Source: JBBSMX01 sp038232935 (lineage in GTDB: Bacteria; Bacteroidota; Rhodothermia; Rhodothermales; JANQRZ01). Taken from it: a stretch of 13,455 bases of DNA. The notes below the pieces were generated by a model. The model did not search any database. It was not told the origin of the DNA and saw only the letters and a list, made by a program, of their open reading frames with translations. The position numbers were made by a program, and so were the translations under genes. The DNA lies in NCBI GenBank assembly GCA_038232935.1, contig JBBSMX010000116.1, positions 1-13,455 on the forward strand, given 5' to 3'. Each line of letters begins with the position of its first letter. The stretch's first letter is position 1. This document shows positions 7,089 through 13,455 of the stretch, one piece after another.

Positions 7089-7280
7089 GCCCCCTCTCTG
7101 CCCTGCCGCCGGGCACCGCTCCCCCGGTGGGGGCGAGAACGTGAATCCCAGCCGACTCCGCTATTCATCTGCCGCTGACGCCGCGCCACTCGTCGCGTCG
7201 CGCCGTTTCAGCCTACGTCCCCTCGCCCCTTCGGGGAGAGGGGCAGGCCTGCCCTGAGCGTAGTCGAAGGGGTGAGGGGC
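7089..7280. repeat. Intergenic repeat copy B
   Basis: A 192-bp second copy of the element at 5147-5308, same orientation, filling most of the 348-base gap 7002-7349. It contains hairpin CCCCC 7121-7125 / GGGGG 7129-7133 and hairpin arms 7219-7229 / 7233-7243 (10 pairs, one G:A mismatch, loop TTC). GGGCAGGCCTGCCC, a perfect 14-bp palindrome, is at 7241-7254, and CCCTGAGCGTAGTCGAAGGG follows. The last resembles a palindromic repeat motif (CCTGAGC...GTCGAAGG) that I recall in many unrelated bacterial genomes. No coding sequence is seen in this gap. Confidence 0.85.
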
Positions 7281-7349
7281 CGTGGGGCCAAGCACAATGA
7301 ACGGAGGGCGGGACCTTCGGGCCAGCACAACGCGCGTATCGCTCCCGCC

Positions 7350-7523
7350 CTACGCCGAGTCGCGGCGGCGCGTCTTGGAGACGCCCACCATTACTCCGAG
7401 GCCGATGAGGATCAGCGAGACGATGCCGATCCAGGCGGTCGATACGCCCAACTGGCTCATGGCGAACGCGACGCCGATGATGAGGATGATGAAACCGATG
7501 ATGTAGATTCCAAACGAGGACAT
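7350..7523 (-). CDS. Small two-helix membrane protein
   Basis: A 57-residue protein starting at ATG 7523. Two hydrophobic helices (about residues 4-21 and 29-48) are separated by a short polar turn (MSQLGVST), with a basic tail KTRRRDSA that probably lies in the cytoplasm by the positive-inside rule. It follows the receptor gene at 7574 by 50 bases on the same strand and is likely in its transcript. No family is recognised. The frame runs on upstream without an ATG as part of a longer out-of-frame shadow, and this start is chosen because the hydrophobic protein begins there. Confidence 0.65.
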   Translation of the reverse strand: MSSFGIYIIGFIILIIGVAFAMSQLGVSTAWIGIVSLILIGLGVMVGVSKTRRRDSA

Positions 7524-7573
7524 CGCAGAAGGGAGTTGGTGAAAGGCGCTGAACGGAGCGAGTATCGGGAGGG

Positions 7574-9517
7574 TCAGGCCCCCAGCTTTAGCTCTAGCCG
7601 AAGGTAAAACCGAAGGTCTAAGGCCGCCCCGATGGGGTGATACCGCTCTTCTTGGTTCAGCAGGTTGCGGAAGAGCAGGCTCAGCCGGAGCCGCCGCTGC
7701 CAGAGCTCCTTTTCGAGCGCGGCGTCGAGGAGCCACACGGCCGGGACCGTCTCGGAATAGAGCCCGCCGTTGCCGCCGTCGAGGGCGGCGTATTCGATCC
7801 AGCGGGCTTCGGAGCGGTAGACGAGCGAGCCGGAGAGCGTGAACCCGGCGTCGGGCGAGACGGCGGCGTCGAGGCCCGCCCGGTGACGCGGCACGACGTC
7901 CCACGCCCGTTCCAGCGCGCCGTCGCGGTTCAGCGGGGCGCGCCCGTCGTAGAACACCGCGCCGCGCCAACGGCCGCGCGCCGCCAGGACCTTCGCCCGC
8001 CCGTTCACAAACGTGCCGTCTCCGTCGGCGCTGATGAACACAGTCGGCGTCAGCCGAGGGAGTTCGTCGGGGTCGGGGGCCATCGGCTGCACTTCGCGAT
8101 AGACACCGCTGAGACTCCGCACCCCTGCCCCGACTTCGAGCGTGACGCCGGGCGCGAGCGGCCCGACGGCGTCGATGCTGAGTGCGGTGTCTTTCGCCGT
8201 CGTCGGTGCCACCAGGATGTCCACGCCCACGCCCAGATTGGCGAAGGCGTCGTAGCCCTGCCGGACCCAGAACCCCAGCCGGCTCTCTTGCTCGGGGAGC
8301 CGCTGCGTGAGGGCCGCCGTCGCGCCGAGCGTCCACGCGCCGAGCGTGTGCCGGGTGCCGAGGGCGGCGCTCGCCGCGACGCCGTCGCCCGCCGTTGAGA
8401 GCGCCGCGTCGAGGTGCTGCTGCTGCCCCGGTACCGCTCGGGTGACCGTGCCGGTGACCGTCCCGAGGGTGAAGCCATCGGCCTCCTCCGCGCTCGTGCG
8501 CTCGGCCTCGGCCCCGAGCGTGGCGGCGAACGCTTGATTCTGCCAGCGTCCTTCGAGCCCGCCGCGCAGGGTCCGGGACCGCCAGCGCGTACCGAGATGG
8601 AACGCCGTCTCGCCCCACTCGTCGAGCCGGTTCTCGGCGAAGGCAAAGCGATACGCGAGCGCCGTGCGCGCGGCGACCGGGACCGCGCCGTGCAGCCCGG
8701 CCTGCCCGTAGCGCCGCCGCACCGGGAGTTCGCGGCCGAAGGGTTGGAAGAACCAGAGGTCGTTCGCACCGCCGCCGAGGAGGTTCAGCGCGTGCGACCC
8801 GCCGAGGGCATCGGCCTCGATACGGATCGCCGGGGCGAACAGTCGGAGCGCTGGGTTCTCGCCGAGGAGCGCCTCGTGGTTTCGCGCCGTGGAGGCAACG
8901 TCCGTCGCGTAAAACCGCAGCAGTTTGAACCGCGCCTGCGCCCGCACCACCGCGCTGCCGACGCTCGCCAGCGCCTCGTAATCGGCCCCGAACTTGTCCA
9001 CGTTGCGCGAGGTCCGCTCGGGGACGTAGCGGTACGGGCCGGGGTCGCCGACCTCGTTCCCGATCCCGAACCCACCCCGCGCCGCCACCCCGTGCTCGAC
9101 CCCGTTCGTGTGGATGTGGATCACGCCGCCGTGCGCGAACGTCCCCGCCACGACGCGCGGCACCCGCCACACCTCGACGGAATCGACCTGCGTGATGGCG
9201 ACGGGCAGGAGCGAGAGGTTCTGCTCGCCGAAGAGGGCGAAGTCCACGCGCTCGCCGTCGAGCAACAGCGTCCACGTCTCCGCGCCGAACGGGTCGCCGC
9301 CGACGAGGTCGGCCCGCCACGTGAACCCGTCGACGGTGGTGGTGCGGACGCCGTCGATGAGCCGGTAGAGGTCGGGCAGGCGGTAGAGGCCGGCCGATTC
9401 GATCTCGGCCCGCGTGATGACCTGCCGGATAGGGTCCGACGGCGCGCTCATCGGCCCGTCCGTCGTATCGGCAGGCGTGAGAGACAGGAAGAGAGCGATC
9501 AGCAGCGCGAGCGTCAT
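7574..9517 (-). CDS. TonB-dependent-receptor-like outer-membrane protein (plug plus barrel)
   Basis: A 647-residue protein. ATG 9517 overlaps the upstream gene's stop as ATGA, which supports this start; the longer frame upstream lies within that neighbouring gene. MTLALLIALFLSLTPADT looks like a short signal peptide without a strongly basic n-region. Residues 28-138 form a plug domain: IRQVITRAEIESAGLYRLPD, then DLYRLIDGVRTT, LLLDGERVDF, ITQVDSVEVWRVPR and GVIHIHTN at the end, in the usual order. The remainder is alternating strand and loop sequence of a beta-barrel ending LRFYLRLELKLGA. No clear TonB box was found. It is probably an outer-membrane receptor or porin of unknown substrate, possibly acting with the small barrel protein encoded just before it. 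Confidence 0.77.
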   Translation of the reverse strand: MTLALLIALFLSLTPADTTDGPMSAPSDPIRQVITRAEIESAGLYRLPDLYRLIDGVRTTTVDGFTWRADLVGGDPFGAETWTLLLDGERVDFALFGEQNLSLLPVAITQVDSVEVWRVPRVVAGTFAHGGVIHIHTNGVEHGVAARGGFGIGNEVGDPGPYRYVPERTSRNVDKFGADYEALASVGSAVVRAQARFKLLRFYATDVASTARNHEALLGENPALRLFAPAIRIEADALGGSHALNLLGGGANDLWFFQPFGRELPVRRRYGQAGLHGAVPVAARTALAYRFAFAENRLDEWGETAFHLGTRWRSRTLRGGLEGRWQNQAFAATLGAEAERTSAEEADGFTLGTVTGTVTRAVPGQQQHLDAALSTAGDGVAASAALGTRHTLGAWTLGATAALTQRLPEQESRLGFWVRQGYDAFANLGVGVDILVAPTTAKDTALSIDAVGPLAPGVTLEVGAGVRSLSGVYREVQPMAPDPDELPRLTPTVFISADGDGTFVNGRAKVLAARGRWRGAVFYDGRAPLNRDGALERAWDVVPRHRAGLDAAVSPDAGFTLSGSLVYRSEARWIEYAALDGGNGGLYSETVPAVWLLDAALEKELWQRRLRLSLLFRNLLNQEERYHPIGAALDLRFYLRLELKLGA

Positions 9518-10098
9518 CGGAGGAAGTCCCTCAGCCAGCCCGGCGTGCGGAGCGTCCGGCTCACCCCGACGCGCACGAACCGGAAGTCGATCCGCTCGGC
9601 GGTGAAGATGCGGACGGCCCCCGCGCCCGCCCGAACGCGCCAAGCTTGCCCGACGGACGCGCTCAGCCACACCTCCGGCCCCGCCGCCAGTTCGGCCTCG
9701 TTGTTAACGGACGCGACATCGTCCGCATCGAACTGCATCTCAAAGAGCCCGACCTGCACGCCGGGCGCGAGCCGGAGCCCGCCCGGCAGCGGCACGCCGA
9801 TGGTCCACACGCCGAAGAAGTACAGCGAGAGATAATCGGGAACGGCGACGCCCTCCACCGCCGCGTGCGGCGCGATCATCCCCCCCACCGCGACGCGGCC
9901 GAGATAGAACGGCGTCTCGACGCGCCCCTCCACGCCGGGGCCGGGGTCCCAAAAATCCGTGTACGGCGCATCGCCGAACGTGCCTACACCACCGACGCTC
10001 ACATCCAGCGTCTCGAACAGCGAGGGCTGGGCCGCCGCTATCGGAGCGAGCGAGAGGAGGAGCGCGAGGTAGAGCGAGAGGCGATGCGAGAAGAGCAC
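9514..10098 (-). CDS. Small exported outer-membrane beta-barrel protein, GTG start
   Basis: A 194-residue protein. There is no ATG in the usable part of this frame. GTG at 10098 is chosen because it puts a typical signal peptide at the N-terminus (residues 1-23, FSHRLSLYLALLLSLAPIAAA, cut before Q24). The mature protein has amphipathic strands (VSVGGVGTFGD, RVAVGGMIAPHAAVEGVAV, LSLYFFGVWTIGVPL, RLAPGVQVGLFEMQF, WRVRAGAGAVRIF, RFVRVGVSRTL), fitting an 8-stranded barrel similar to small porin-like or outer-membrane-protein families. It starts 29 bases after the CCA-enzyme stop, and its own stop overlaps the next gene's start by ATGA, so it probably lies in the same transcript. The frame extends much further upstream, but that part is antisense or out of frame to the CCA gene and is not coding. 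Confidence 0.7.
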   Translation of the reverse strand: MLFSHRLSLYLALLLSLAPIAAAQPSLFETLDVSVGGVGTFGDAPYTDFWDPGPGVEGRVETPFYLGRVAVGGMIAPHAAVEGVAVPDYLSLYFFGVWTIGVPLPGGLRLAPGVQVGLFEMQFDADDVASVNNEAELAAGPEVWLSASVGQAWRVRAGAGAVRIFTAERIDFRFVRVGVSRTLRTPGWLRDFLR

Positions 10099-10127
10099 GG
10101 GCGAAGAGCGAATGGGGTCGGCGGAAG

Positions 10128-11759
10128 CTACGCCGAAGGGCCCCCGTCCGAAGCAGCCTCCGCGAGCGCCTCCGCCTTCACGTCGTGGAGGTAGGCGAGG
10201 GCATCGGCGGAGTCGGCGGGGACATCGTGCCAGAAGACGGCCTCTTTGATGGCCCCGGTAGCGGCGCGCTCGTCGGCAGGGAGCGACCGCACCACCTCGT
10301 CGAACAAGTCGGCGCGTCGGAGGGCGTCGTCCTTCCGCTCCATCATGAAGGCGTAGGCCGCGTCGTGCTCGTTCGGGATCGTGCCTTCGAGGATCGCCTC
10401 GCGGATCCACTCCTTCACGATCCCGACGGCGATGCCCTCTTCCACGCCGAGCACGGCCATGATCTCGTGCCCGTCCACGGGCGGCTCGAAGTTCCGCAGC
10501 CGGTCCTTCTCCTCGACCTCGGTGAACTTCTCGGCGACGTGGTCGAAGGCGGCAAGGTAGCGGCGGACGCGCTGCTCGTTCTTCGACGTGATGTCGGCGC
10601 GGACGAGCAGCATGAGGTCGTCGATGGCGTCGCCGGCATCGAAGAGGAGACGGCGGATGGCGGAGTCGGTCACGTCGTCGTCCACGAGCGCGACGGGGCG
10701 GTGGTGGAGCGCGACGAGCCGCTGCACGTAGGCCATCCGCTCGTCGAGCGGGAGCTTGAGCTGGCGGAAGAGGGCGGGCACTTTGCGCGCGCCGCGGTCC
10801 TCGTGCCCGTGGAAAGCCCAGCCCTGCTCCTTCGTGAACCGCTTCGTCTCGGGCTTCGCGATATCGTGGAGGAGCGCGGCCCACCGAATCCAGAGCGCCC
10901 GCTCTTCGGGCCACTCCGCCGTGGCCTCGGCCACGTTGTCGAGGACCTCGAGCGTGTGGTAGAAGTTGTCCTTGTGCGACTGCCCGCCGACGGTCTCAAC
11001 CCCTTCGAGCGCCGTCAACTCGGGGAAGATCAGCACGAGGAGGCCGGCGTTGTGGAGGATCTTGAACCCGACCGACGGCTTCGGCGAGGCCACGATCTTC
11101 TGCACCTCGCCGATGATCCGCTCGGGGCTGACGATCTCGATGCGGGGCGCTTTCTCGCGCATCGCCCGGAGCGCCTCGGTGTCCACGGTGAAGCCGAGCT
11201 GGGCGGCGAAGCGGGCGGCGCGGAGCATCCGCAGCGGGTCGTCCTCGAACGTCTCGCGCGGGTCGAGCGGCGTGCGGAGCTTCTTGCCGACGAGGTCGAT
11301 CACCCCGCCGAACGGATCGAGCACGTTCCCGAAGCGCTCCTCGTTGAGCGCGACGGCGAGGGCGTTGATGGTGAAGTCGCGCCGGGCCTGGTCCTCCTCC
11401 AGCGTCGCGTCCTCCACGATGGGCTTGCGCGAGTCCGTGCGGTAGCTCTCCTTCCGCGCGCCGACGAACTCGAGCACGAGGCCGCCCTCCACGCTATCCG
11501 TCTCGGTGGGCAGGCGGATGGCCGCCGTGCCGAAGCTCTTGTAGACGTGCGCCGTCTGCCCGCCCATCTTTTTGGCGACGGCCTTGGCGAGCTTGATCCC
11601 GCTGCCGGAGCCAATCGAGACGAAGTCGAGGTCGGTCGTCGGGCGGCCGAGGAAGCCGTCGCGGACGGCCCCGCCGACGGCGTAGGCCTCGATCCCGAGG
11701 CGGTCGGCGACGCTCCCGACGGTGCGGAGGACGGATTCGTGGGGAAGGGGAGTGCTCAT
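10128..11759 (-). CDS. cca: CCA tRNA nucleotidyltransferase / poly(A) polymerase family protein with HD domain
   Basis: A 543-residue cytoplasmic enzyme expected to add or repair the 3' CCA end of tRNAs from CTP and ATP. The class II nucleotidyltransferase head shows VGGAVRD (28-34), DLD (43-45, metal-binding carboxylates), RRDFTINAL (126-134) and DPLRMLRAARFAAQLGF (174-190, the neck motif that helps select bases). An HD phosphohydrolase domain follows: H268, ALLHDIAKP (295-303, HD at 298-299), HGHED (317-321) and LHHRP (351-355). This HD arrangement fits the bacterial CCA-HD type. ATG 11759 is chosen because the nucleotidyltransferase signature starts about 27 residues in. Length exceeds the typical 410-480 residues, with an extra C-terminal helical region from about 430 (LRNFEPPVDGHEIM onwards). 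A poly(A) polymerase role is possible, but CCA addition is more likely. Confidence 0.93.
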   Translation of the reverse strand: MSTPLPHESVLRTVGSVADRLGIEAYAVGGAVRDGFLGRPTTDLDFVSIGSGSGIKLAKAVAKKMGGQTAHVYKSFGTAAIRLPTETDSVEGGLVLEFVGARKESYRTDSRKPIVEDATLEEDQARRDFTINALAVALNEERFGNVLDPFGGVIDLVGKKLRTPLDPRETFEDDPLRMLRAARFAAQLGFTVDTEALRAMREKAPRIEIVSPERIIGEVQKIVASPKPSVGFKILHNAGLLVLIFPELTALEGVETVGGQSHKDNFYHTLEVLDNVAEATAEWPEERALWIRWAALLHDIAKPETKRFTKEQGWAFHGHEDRGARKVPALFRQLKLPLDERMAYVQRLVALHHRPVALVDDDVTDSAIRRLLFDAGDAIDDLMLLVRADITSKNEQRVRRYLAAFDHVAEKFTEVEEKDRLRNFEPPVDGHEIMAVLGVEEGIAVGIVKEWIREAILEGTIPNEHDAAYAFMMERKDDALRRADLFDEVVRSLPADERAATGAIKEAVFWHDVPADSADALAYLHDVKAEALAEAASDGGPSA

Positions 11760-11872
11760 ACGTTCGGCGACTTGGGGGGTTACCACCTCCGGACACGACC
11801 CACGTCGTGCAGACCGCAGACGACGGACGGCAACCCGCCGTTCGGTGCAAAGAATCACGGTCCGTGGTCGGT

Positions 11873-11890
11873 CCCCCGCCTGAGCGGGGG
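11873..11890. repeat. Perfect hairpin in the CCA-gene leader
   Basis: CCCCCGC (11873-11879), loop CTGA, GCGGGGG (11884-11890): a perfect 7-bp G/C stem. It would lie in the 5' leader of the leftward CCA transcript if that starts near 11950. It is not followed by a T-run on either strand, so a terminator is unlikely. Confidence 0.7.
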
Positions 11891-11951
11891 CAGGCTCGGC
11901 GGTCTCGTTCGGACGATCTCAGGGTCTGTCGTGTACGGAGGTTTACCACAC

Positions 11952-11959
11952 CAAAGCTA
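11952..11959 (-). promoter_or_regulatory. Candidate -7 box (TAGCTTTG) for the CCA-enzyme transcript
   Basis: The minus strand reads TAGCTTTG, an exact match to TAnnTTTG, in an intergenic region of a GC-rich genome. It would give a leader of about 185 bases before ATG 11759. No clear -33 TTG was found, so this is suggestive only. Confidence 0.4.
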
Positions 11960-11994
11960 AACGTCTGTTCACGGTACGGGACACCCGCGCGGTC

Positions 11995-12002
11995 TATCTT
12001 CG
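11995..12002 (+). promoter_or_regulatory. Candidate -7 box (TATCTTCG) for the secreted endonuclease
   Basis: TATCTTCG has one mismatch to TAnnTTTG and shares the CTATCTT core with the box before the deoxynucleoside kinase. It lies about 110 bases upstream of ATG 12114. No -33 element is clear. Confidence 0.35.
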
Positions 12003-12074
12003 CGTCTTCGCTCCGTTTTGACGCGCACGGGCAGAACCCCCGCTCCGGCATGCAAGTTGAACGGAAGTCCGGCG

Positions 12075-12112
12075 TCTCCATCAGCCCCTGTGCTCTCCAT
12101 CAGCCCCTGTGC
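12075..12112 (+). repeat. 19-bp perfect tandem duplication before the endonuclease start
   Basis: TCTCCATCAGCCCCTGTGC occurs twice without a gap, at 12075-12093 and 12094-12112, ending one base before ATG 12114. It is in the 5' leader, directly where ribosomes would bind. It shows no Shine-Dalgarno sequence. Confidence 0.97.
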
Positions 12113-12113
12113 T

Positions 12114-13295
12114 ATGCGTCTTATGGTACTCCTCGTACTCTCCCTCCTCCTCGCCGTGGTGCCCGCCACCGCCCAGAACGTCCCTTCCGTGGGCACGCCG
12201 GCTACGCTCGATGTGGCGACGTGGAACATCGAGCGCTTCGCTCAGGGCGGCCAGCCCCAATTCGACAACGTCCTCGCGGTACTTCAACAGGCCGACATCG
12301 ACCTGTGGGCGCTTCAAGAGGTCAACGACCGGTTCGCCTTCGACGACCTCGTCGGAGACCTCGGCCAGGGGTGGGCGGGTACGTGGACGAGCGGCTCCGG
12401 CTCCATCGGCTACGGCTTCATTTACCGCACCAGTGTGGTGAACCTGCTTCAGGCGACGACGATCCTCGGCGACTTCTCGTACGAATTCGCCTCGCGGCCT
12501 CCGCTCCTCCTCCGCGCGAACATCACGCTCCCGGATACCACGGTATCGAACGTCCGCTTTATCGACGTCCATGCCAAGTGCTGCGGCGACGAGACGAGCT
12601 ACAACCGCCGCGTCGCCGCGTCGGCCGCGCTCAAGAACTACGTCGACAACCTCATCGCCATCGACGCGCCGGTCCTCGTGATGGGCGACATGAACGACGA
12701 GCTCCGGTCCTCGATCTACAACGGCCAGACGTCCCCCTACCAGAACTTCCGCGACGACGCCGAGGACTACACGTTCACGACCCTCGCCCTCGACATCGCG
12801 AACGTCGCCACGTACTGCTCGAACGTCGCCTGCACAGCGGGCTCCACCCTCGACCACGTCCTCGTCACGCGGTCCCTCGAAACCAGCTACGAGGCGGGCT
12901 CCACCCGCCGCTTCGACGCCCTGCTCGAGGAGATCCCCAACTACGTCAACACGACTTCGGACCACCTCCCGGTCTACGCGCGGTTCGACTTCATGCCGCT
13001 CCCGACGGCCGGCGATGACCCCACCGTGCCGACGAATTTCGCGCTCCACGCTCCCTTCCCGAACCCGTTCCGCGACGCGACGACGCTGACCTACGACCTC
13101 CCTGAGGCCGCCGACATCCGCCTCGAAGTCTTCGACGCTCTCGGCCGCCGCGTGGCGACGGTCGCGAAGGGCGTCCGGCCGGCCGGCACCCACGACGTCC
13201 AGTTCGAAGGCAACGAGCTCGGCCCCGGCCTCTACCTCGTCCGCCTGACGGCCGGCACCCACACGGCGACGCGCCGTCTCGTCCACGTTCCGTAA
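12114..13295 (+). CDS. Secreted endonuclease/exonuclease/phosphatase-family protein with type IX secretion sorting domain
   Basis: A 393-residue exported enzyme. ATG 12114 is preferred over the upstream in-frame ATG 12018 because it gives a clean signal peptide: MRLMVLLVLSLLLAVVPATA, cut before Q21. The catalytic domain (about 30-295) has the EEP-fold motifs in order: WNIE (37-40), QEV (68-70), DVHAK (151-155), GDMND (191-195), LDHV (246-249) and SDHLP (282-286), providing the expected Asn, Glu, His, Asp/Asn and final Asp-His metal and catalytic residues. Members cut phosphodiester bonds in nucleic acids or phosphoester substrates; a secreted nuclease is likely but not proven. Cysteines 156, 157, 235 and 240 could form disulfides. 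Residues 309-393 match the type A C-terminal sorting domain: FALHAPFPNPFRDATTLTY, LEVFDALGRRV, and GPGLYLVRL at the end. It is therefore probably released or surface-attached by type IX secretion. Confidence 0.9.
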   Translation: MRLMVLLVLSLLLAVVPATAQNVPSVGTPATLDVATWNIERFAQGGQPQFDNVLAVLQQADIDLWALQEVNDRFAFDDLVGDLGQGWAGTWTSGSGSIGYGFIYRTSVVNLLQATTILGDFSYEFASRPPLLLRANITLPDTTVSNVRFIDVHAKCCGDETSYNRRVAASAALKNYVDNLIAIDAPVLVMGDMNDELRSSIYNGQTSPYQNFRDDAEDYTFTTLALDIANVATYCSNVACTAGSTLDHVLVTRSLETSYEAGSTRRFDALLEEIPNYVNTTSDHLPVYARFDFMPLPTAGDDPTVPTNFALHAPFPNPFRDATTLTYDLPEAADIRLEVFDALGRRVATVAKGVRPAGTHDVQFEGNELGPGLYLVRLTAGTHTATRRLVHVP

Positions 13296-13314
13296 GCATG
13301 GCTCCTTTCTCTTT

Positions 13315-13455
13315 GGGGCTGACCCAGCTAAGAGTCGAGTGGCTTAACCTCCACAATGACTCGACGACGCAAAAGCCGGCTCCCACGCCGGACTCAACTC
13401 CGGCTGATCGAGCACTTCGTGGCCGGGACCACCGCCCGCATGGCCGCCGAACTTA
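13315..13455 (+). mobile_element. Left end of an IS1595-like insertion sequence, cut by the window edge
   Basis: A probable terminal inverted repeat GGGGCTGACCCAGCTAAGAG begins at 13315, about 40 bases before an ATG that opens a transposase-like frame. This fits an IS end: a short GC-rich inverted repeat, a lower-GC stretch, then the transposase. The end is 19 bases after the endonuclease stop. The predicted 8-bp target duplication would be the bases at 13307-13314 (TTCTCTTT); the other end is outside the window, so it cannot be checked. I recall that related IS ends begin similarly, but I have not verified this. Confidence 0.65.
13356..13455 (+). CDS. IS1595-family transposase, N-terminal fragment
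   Basis: Only the first 33 residues are present (ATG 13356). The N-terminus is basic (MTRRRKSRLPRRTQ). LRLIEHFVAGTTARMAAEL is very like the helix-turn-helix start of IS1595-family transposases, in which a LIEHFVAGTTAR-type motif precedes a conserved Val-Asn-Thr helix; the catalytic DDE domain lies off the window. The short N-terminus makes the family call fairly good but not certain. Confidence 0.7.
   Translation, partial: MTRRRKSRLPRRTQLRLIEHFVAGTTARMAAEL

Larger units (their letters stand above)
11760..12113. other. Divergent intergenic region between the CCA enzyme and the secreted endonuclease
   Basis: A 354-base region with no convincing gene, carrying control signals for both directions. 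It holds a hairpin near the CCA start (CACGAC 11794-11799, loop CCAC, GTCGTG 11804-11809) and a stronger hairpin at 11873-11890. It also has a -7-like box on each strand (11952-11959 and 11995-12002) and a 19-bp tandem duplication just before the endonuclease ATG. Long frames crossing it are shadows. Confidence 0.6.

Noticed and set aside
7089..7280. Repeat copy B as a small gene or non-coding RNA gene
   Set aside because: No coding potential and no known RNA family recognised; it is better described as a repeat until transcription is shown.
10099..10914. Upstream extension of the small barrel frame (9514-10914)
   Set aside because: It lies in another frame of the CCA gene, and a GTG with a signal peptide begins at 10098.
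10185..11960. Long + strand open frame opposite the CCA gene
   Set aside because: Its residues are biased to the pattern of an antisense codon shadow, while the minus strand shows the complete CCA/HD motif set.
1..13455. Defence system, prophage, CRISPR array, riboswitch or biosynthetic cluster
   Set aside because: No matching genes, repeat-spacer pattern or aptamer-like structure was found; the contents are housekeeping and envelope genes plus one IS end.

Overview
The window is high-GC bacterial chromosome, densely packed with genes. It best fits the Rhodothermota/Bacteroidota-like lineage (order Rhodothermales, possibly near Rubricoccaceae or Rubrivirga). The reasons are a secreted enzyme with a C-terminal type IX secretion (Por) sorting domain, two TonB-receptor-like outer-membrane proteins, A/T-rich promoter-like boxes resembling the Bacteroidota TAnnTTTG element, and little or no Shine-Dalgarno sequence at most starts. 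The taxonomic placement is inference. No rRNA, tRNA or CRISPR array was seen.

Layout. (1) Bases 1-2202, rightward: the 3' end of a DNA alkylation repair (AlkD-like) gene, then a DUF389 membrane protein. (2) Bases 2217-11759, all leftward. Read in transcription order from the right, this block holds a CCA-adding tRNA nucleotidyltransferase with an HD domain, a small GTG-started outer-membrane beta-barrel protein, a plug-containing outer-membrane receptor overlapping it by ATGA, and a 57-residue two-helix membrane protein. Repeat copy B follows, then an NDUFA9-like NAD(P)-binding protein and an acidic lipocalin-like lipoprotein. Repeat copy A follows, then a deoxynucleoside kinase and a second plug/barrel receptor overlapping it by ATGA. 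(3) Bases 11760-12113: a divergent control region with hairpins, candidate promoters and a 19-bp tandem duplication. (4) Bases 12114-13455, rightward: a secreted endonuclease/exonuclease/phosphatase-fold enzyme with a type IX sorting tail, then the left end of an IS1595-like insertion sequence that runs off the window.

The genes are mostly housekeeping (tRNA 3'-end maturation, deoxynucleoside salvage, alkylation repair) interleaved with lineage-specific cell-envelope proteins. Twice, a cytoplasmic or envelope gene is coupled by an ATGA stop/start overlap to a plug-containing outer-membrane protein. I see no defence system, biosynthetic cluster or clearly new multi-gene machine. The most notable unexplained structures are a 160-190 bp intergenic repeat present twice, with hairpins kept by compensating changes, and a purine/pyrimidine low-complexity block that encodes the signal peptide of one receptor and is self-complementary across its start region.
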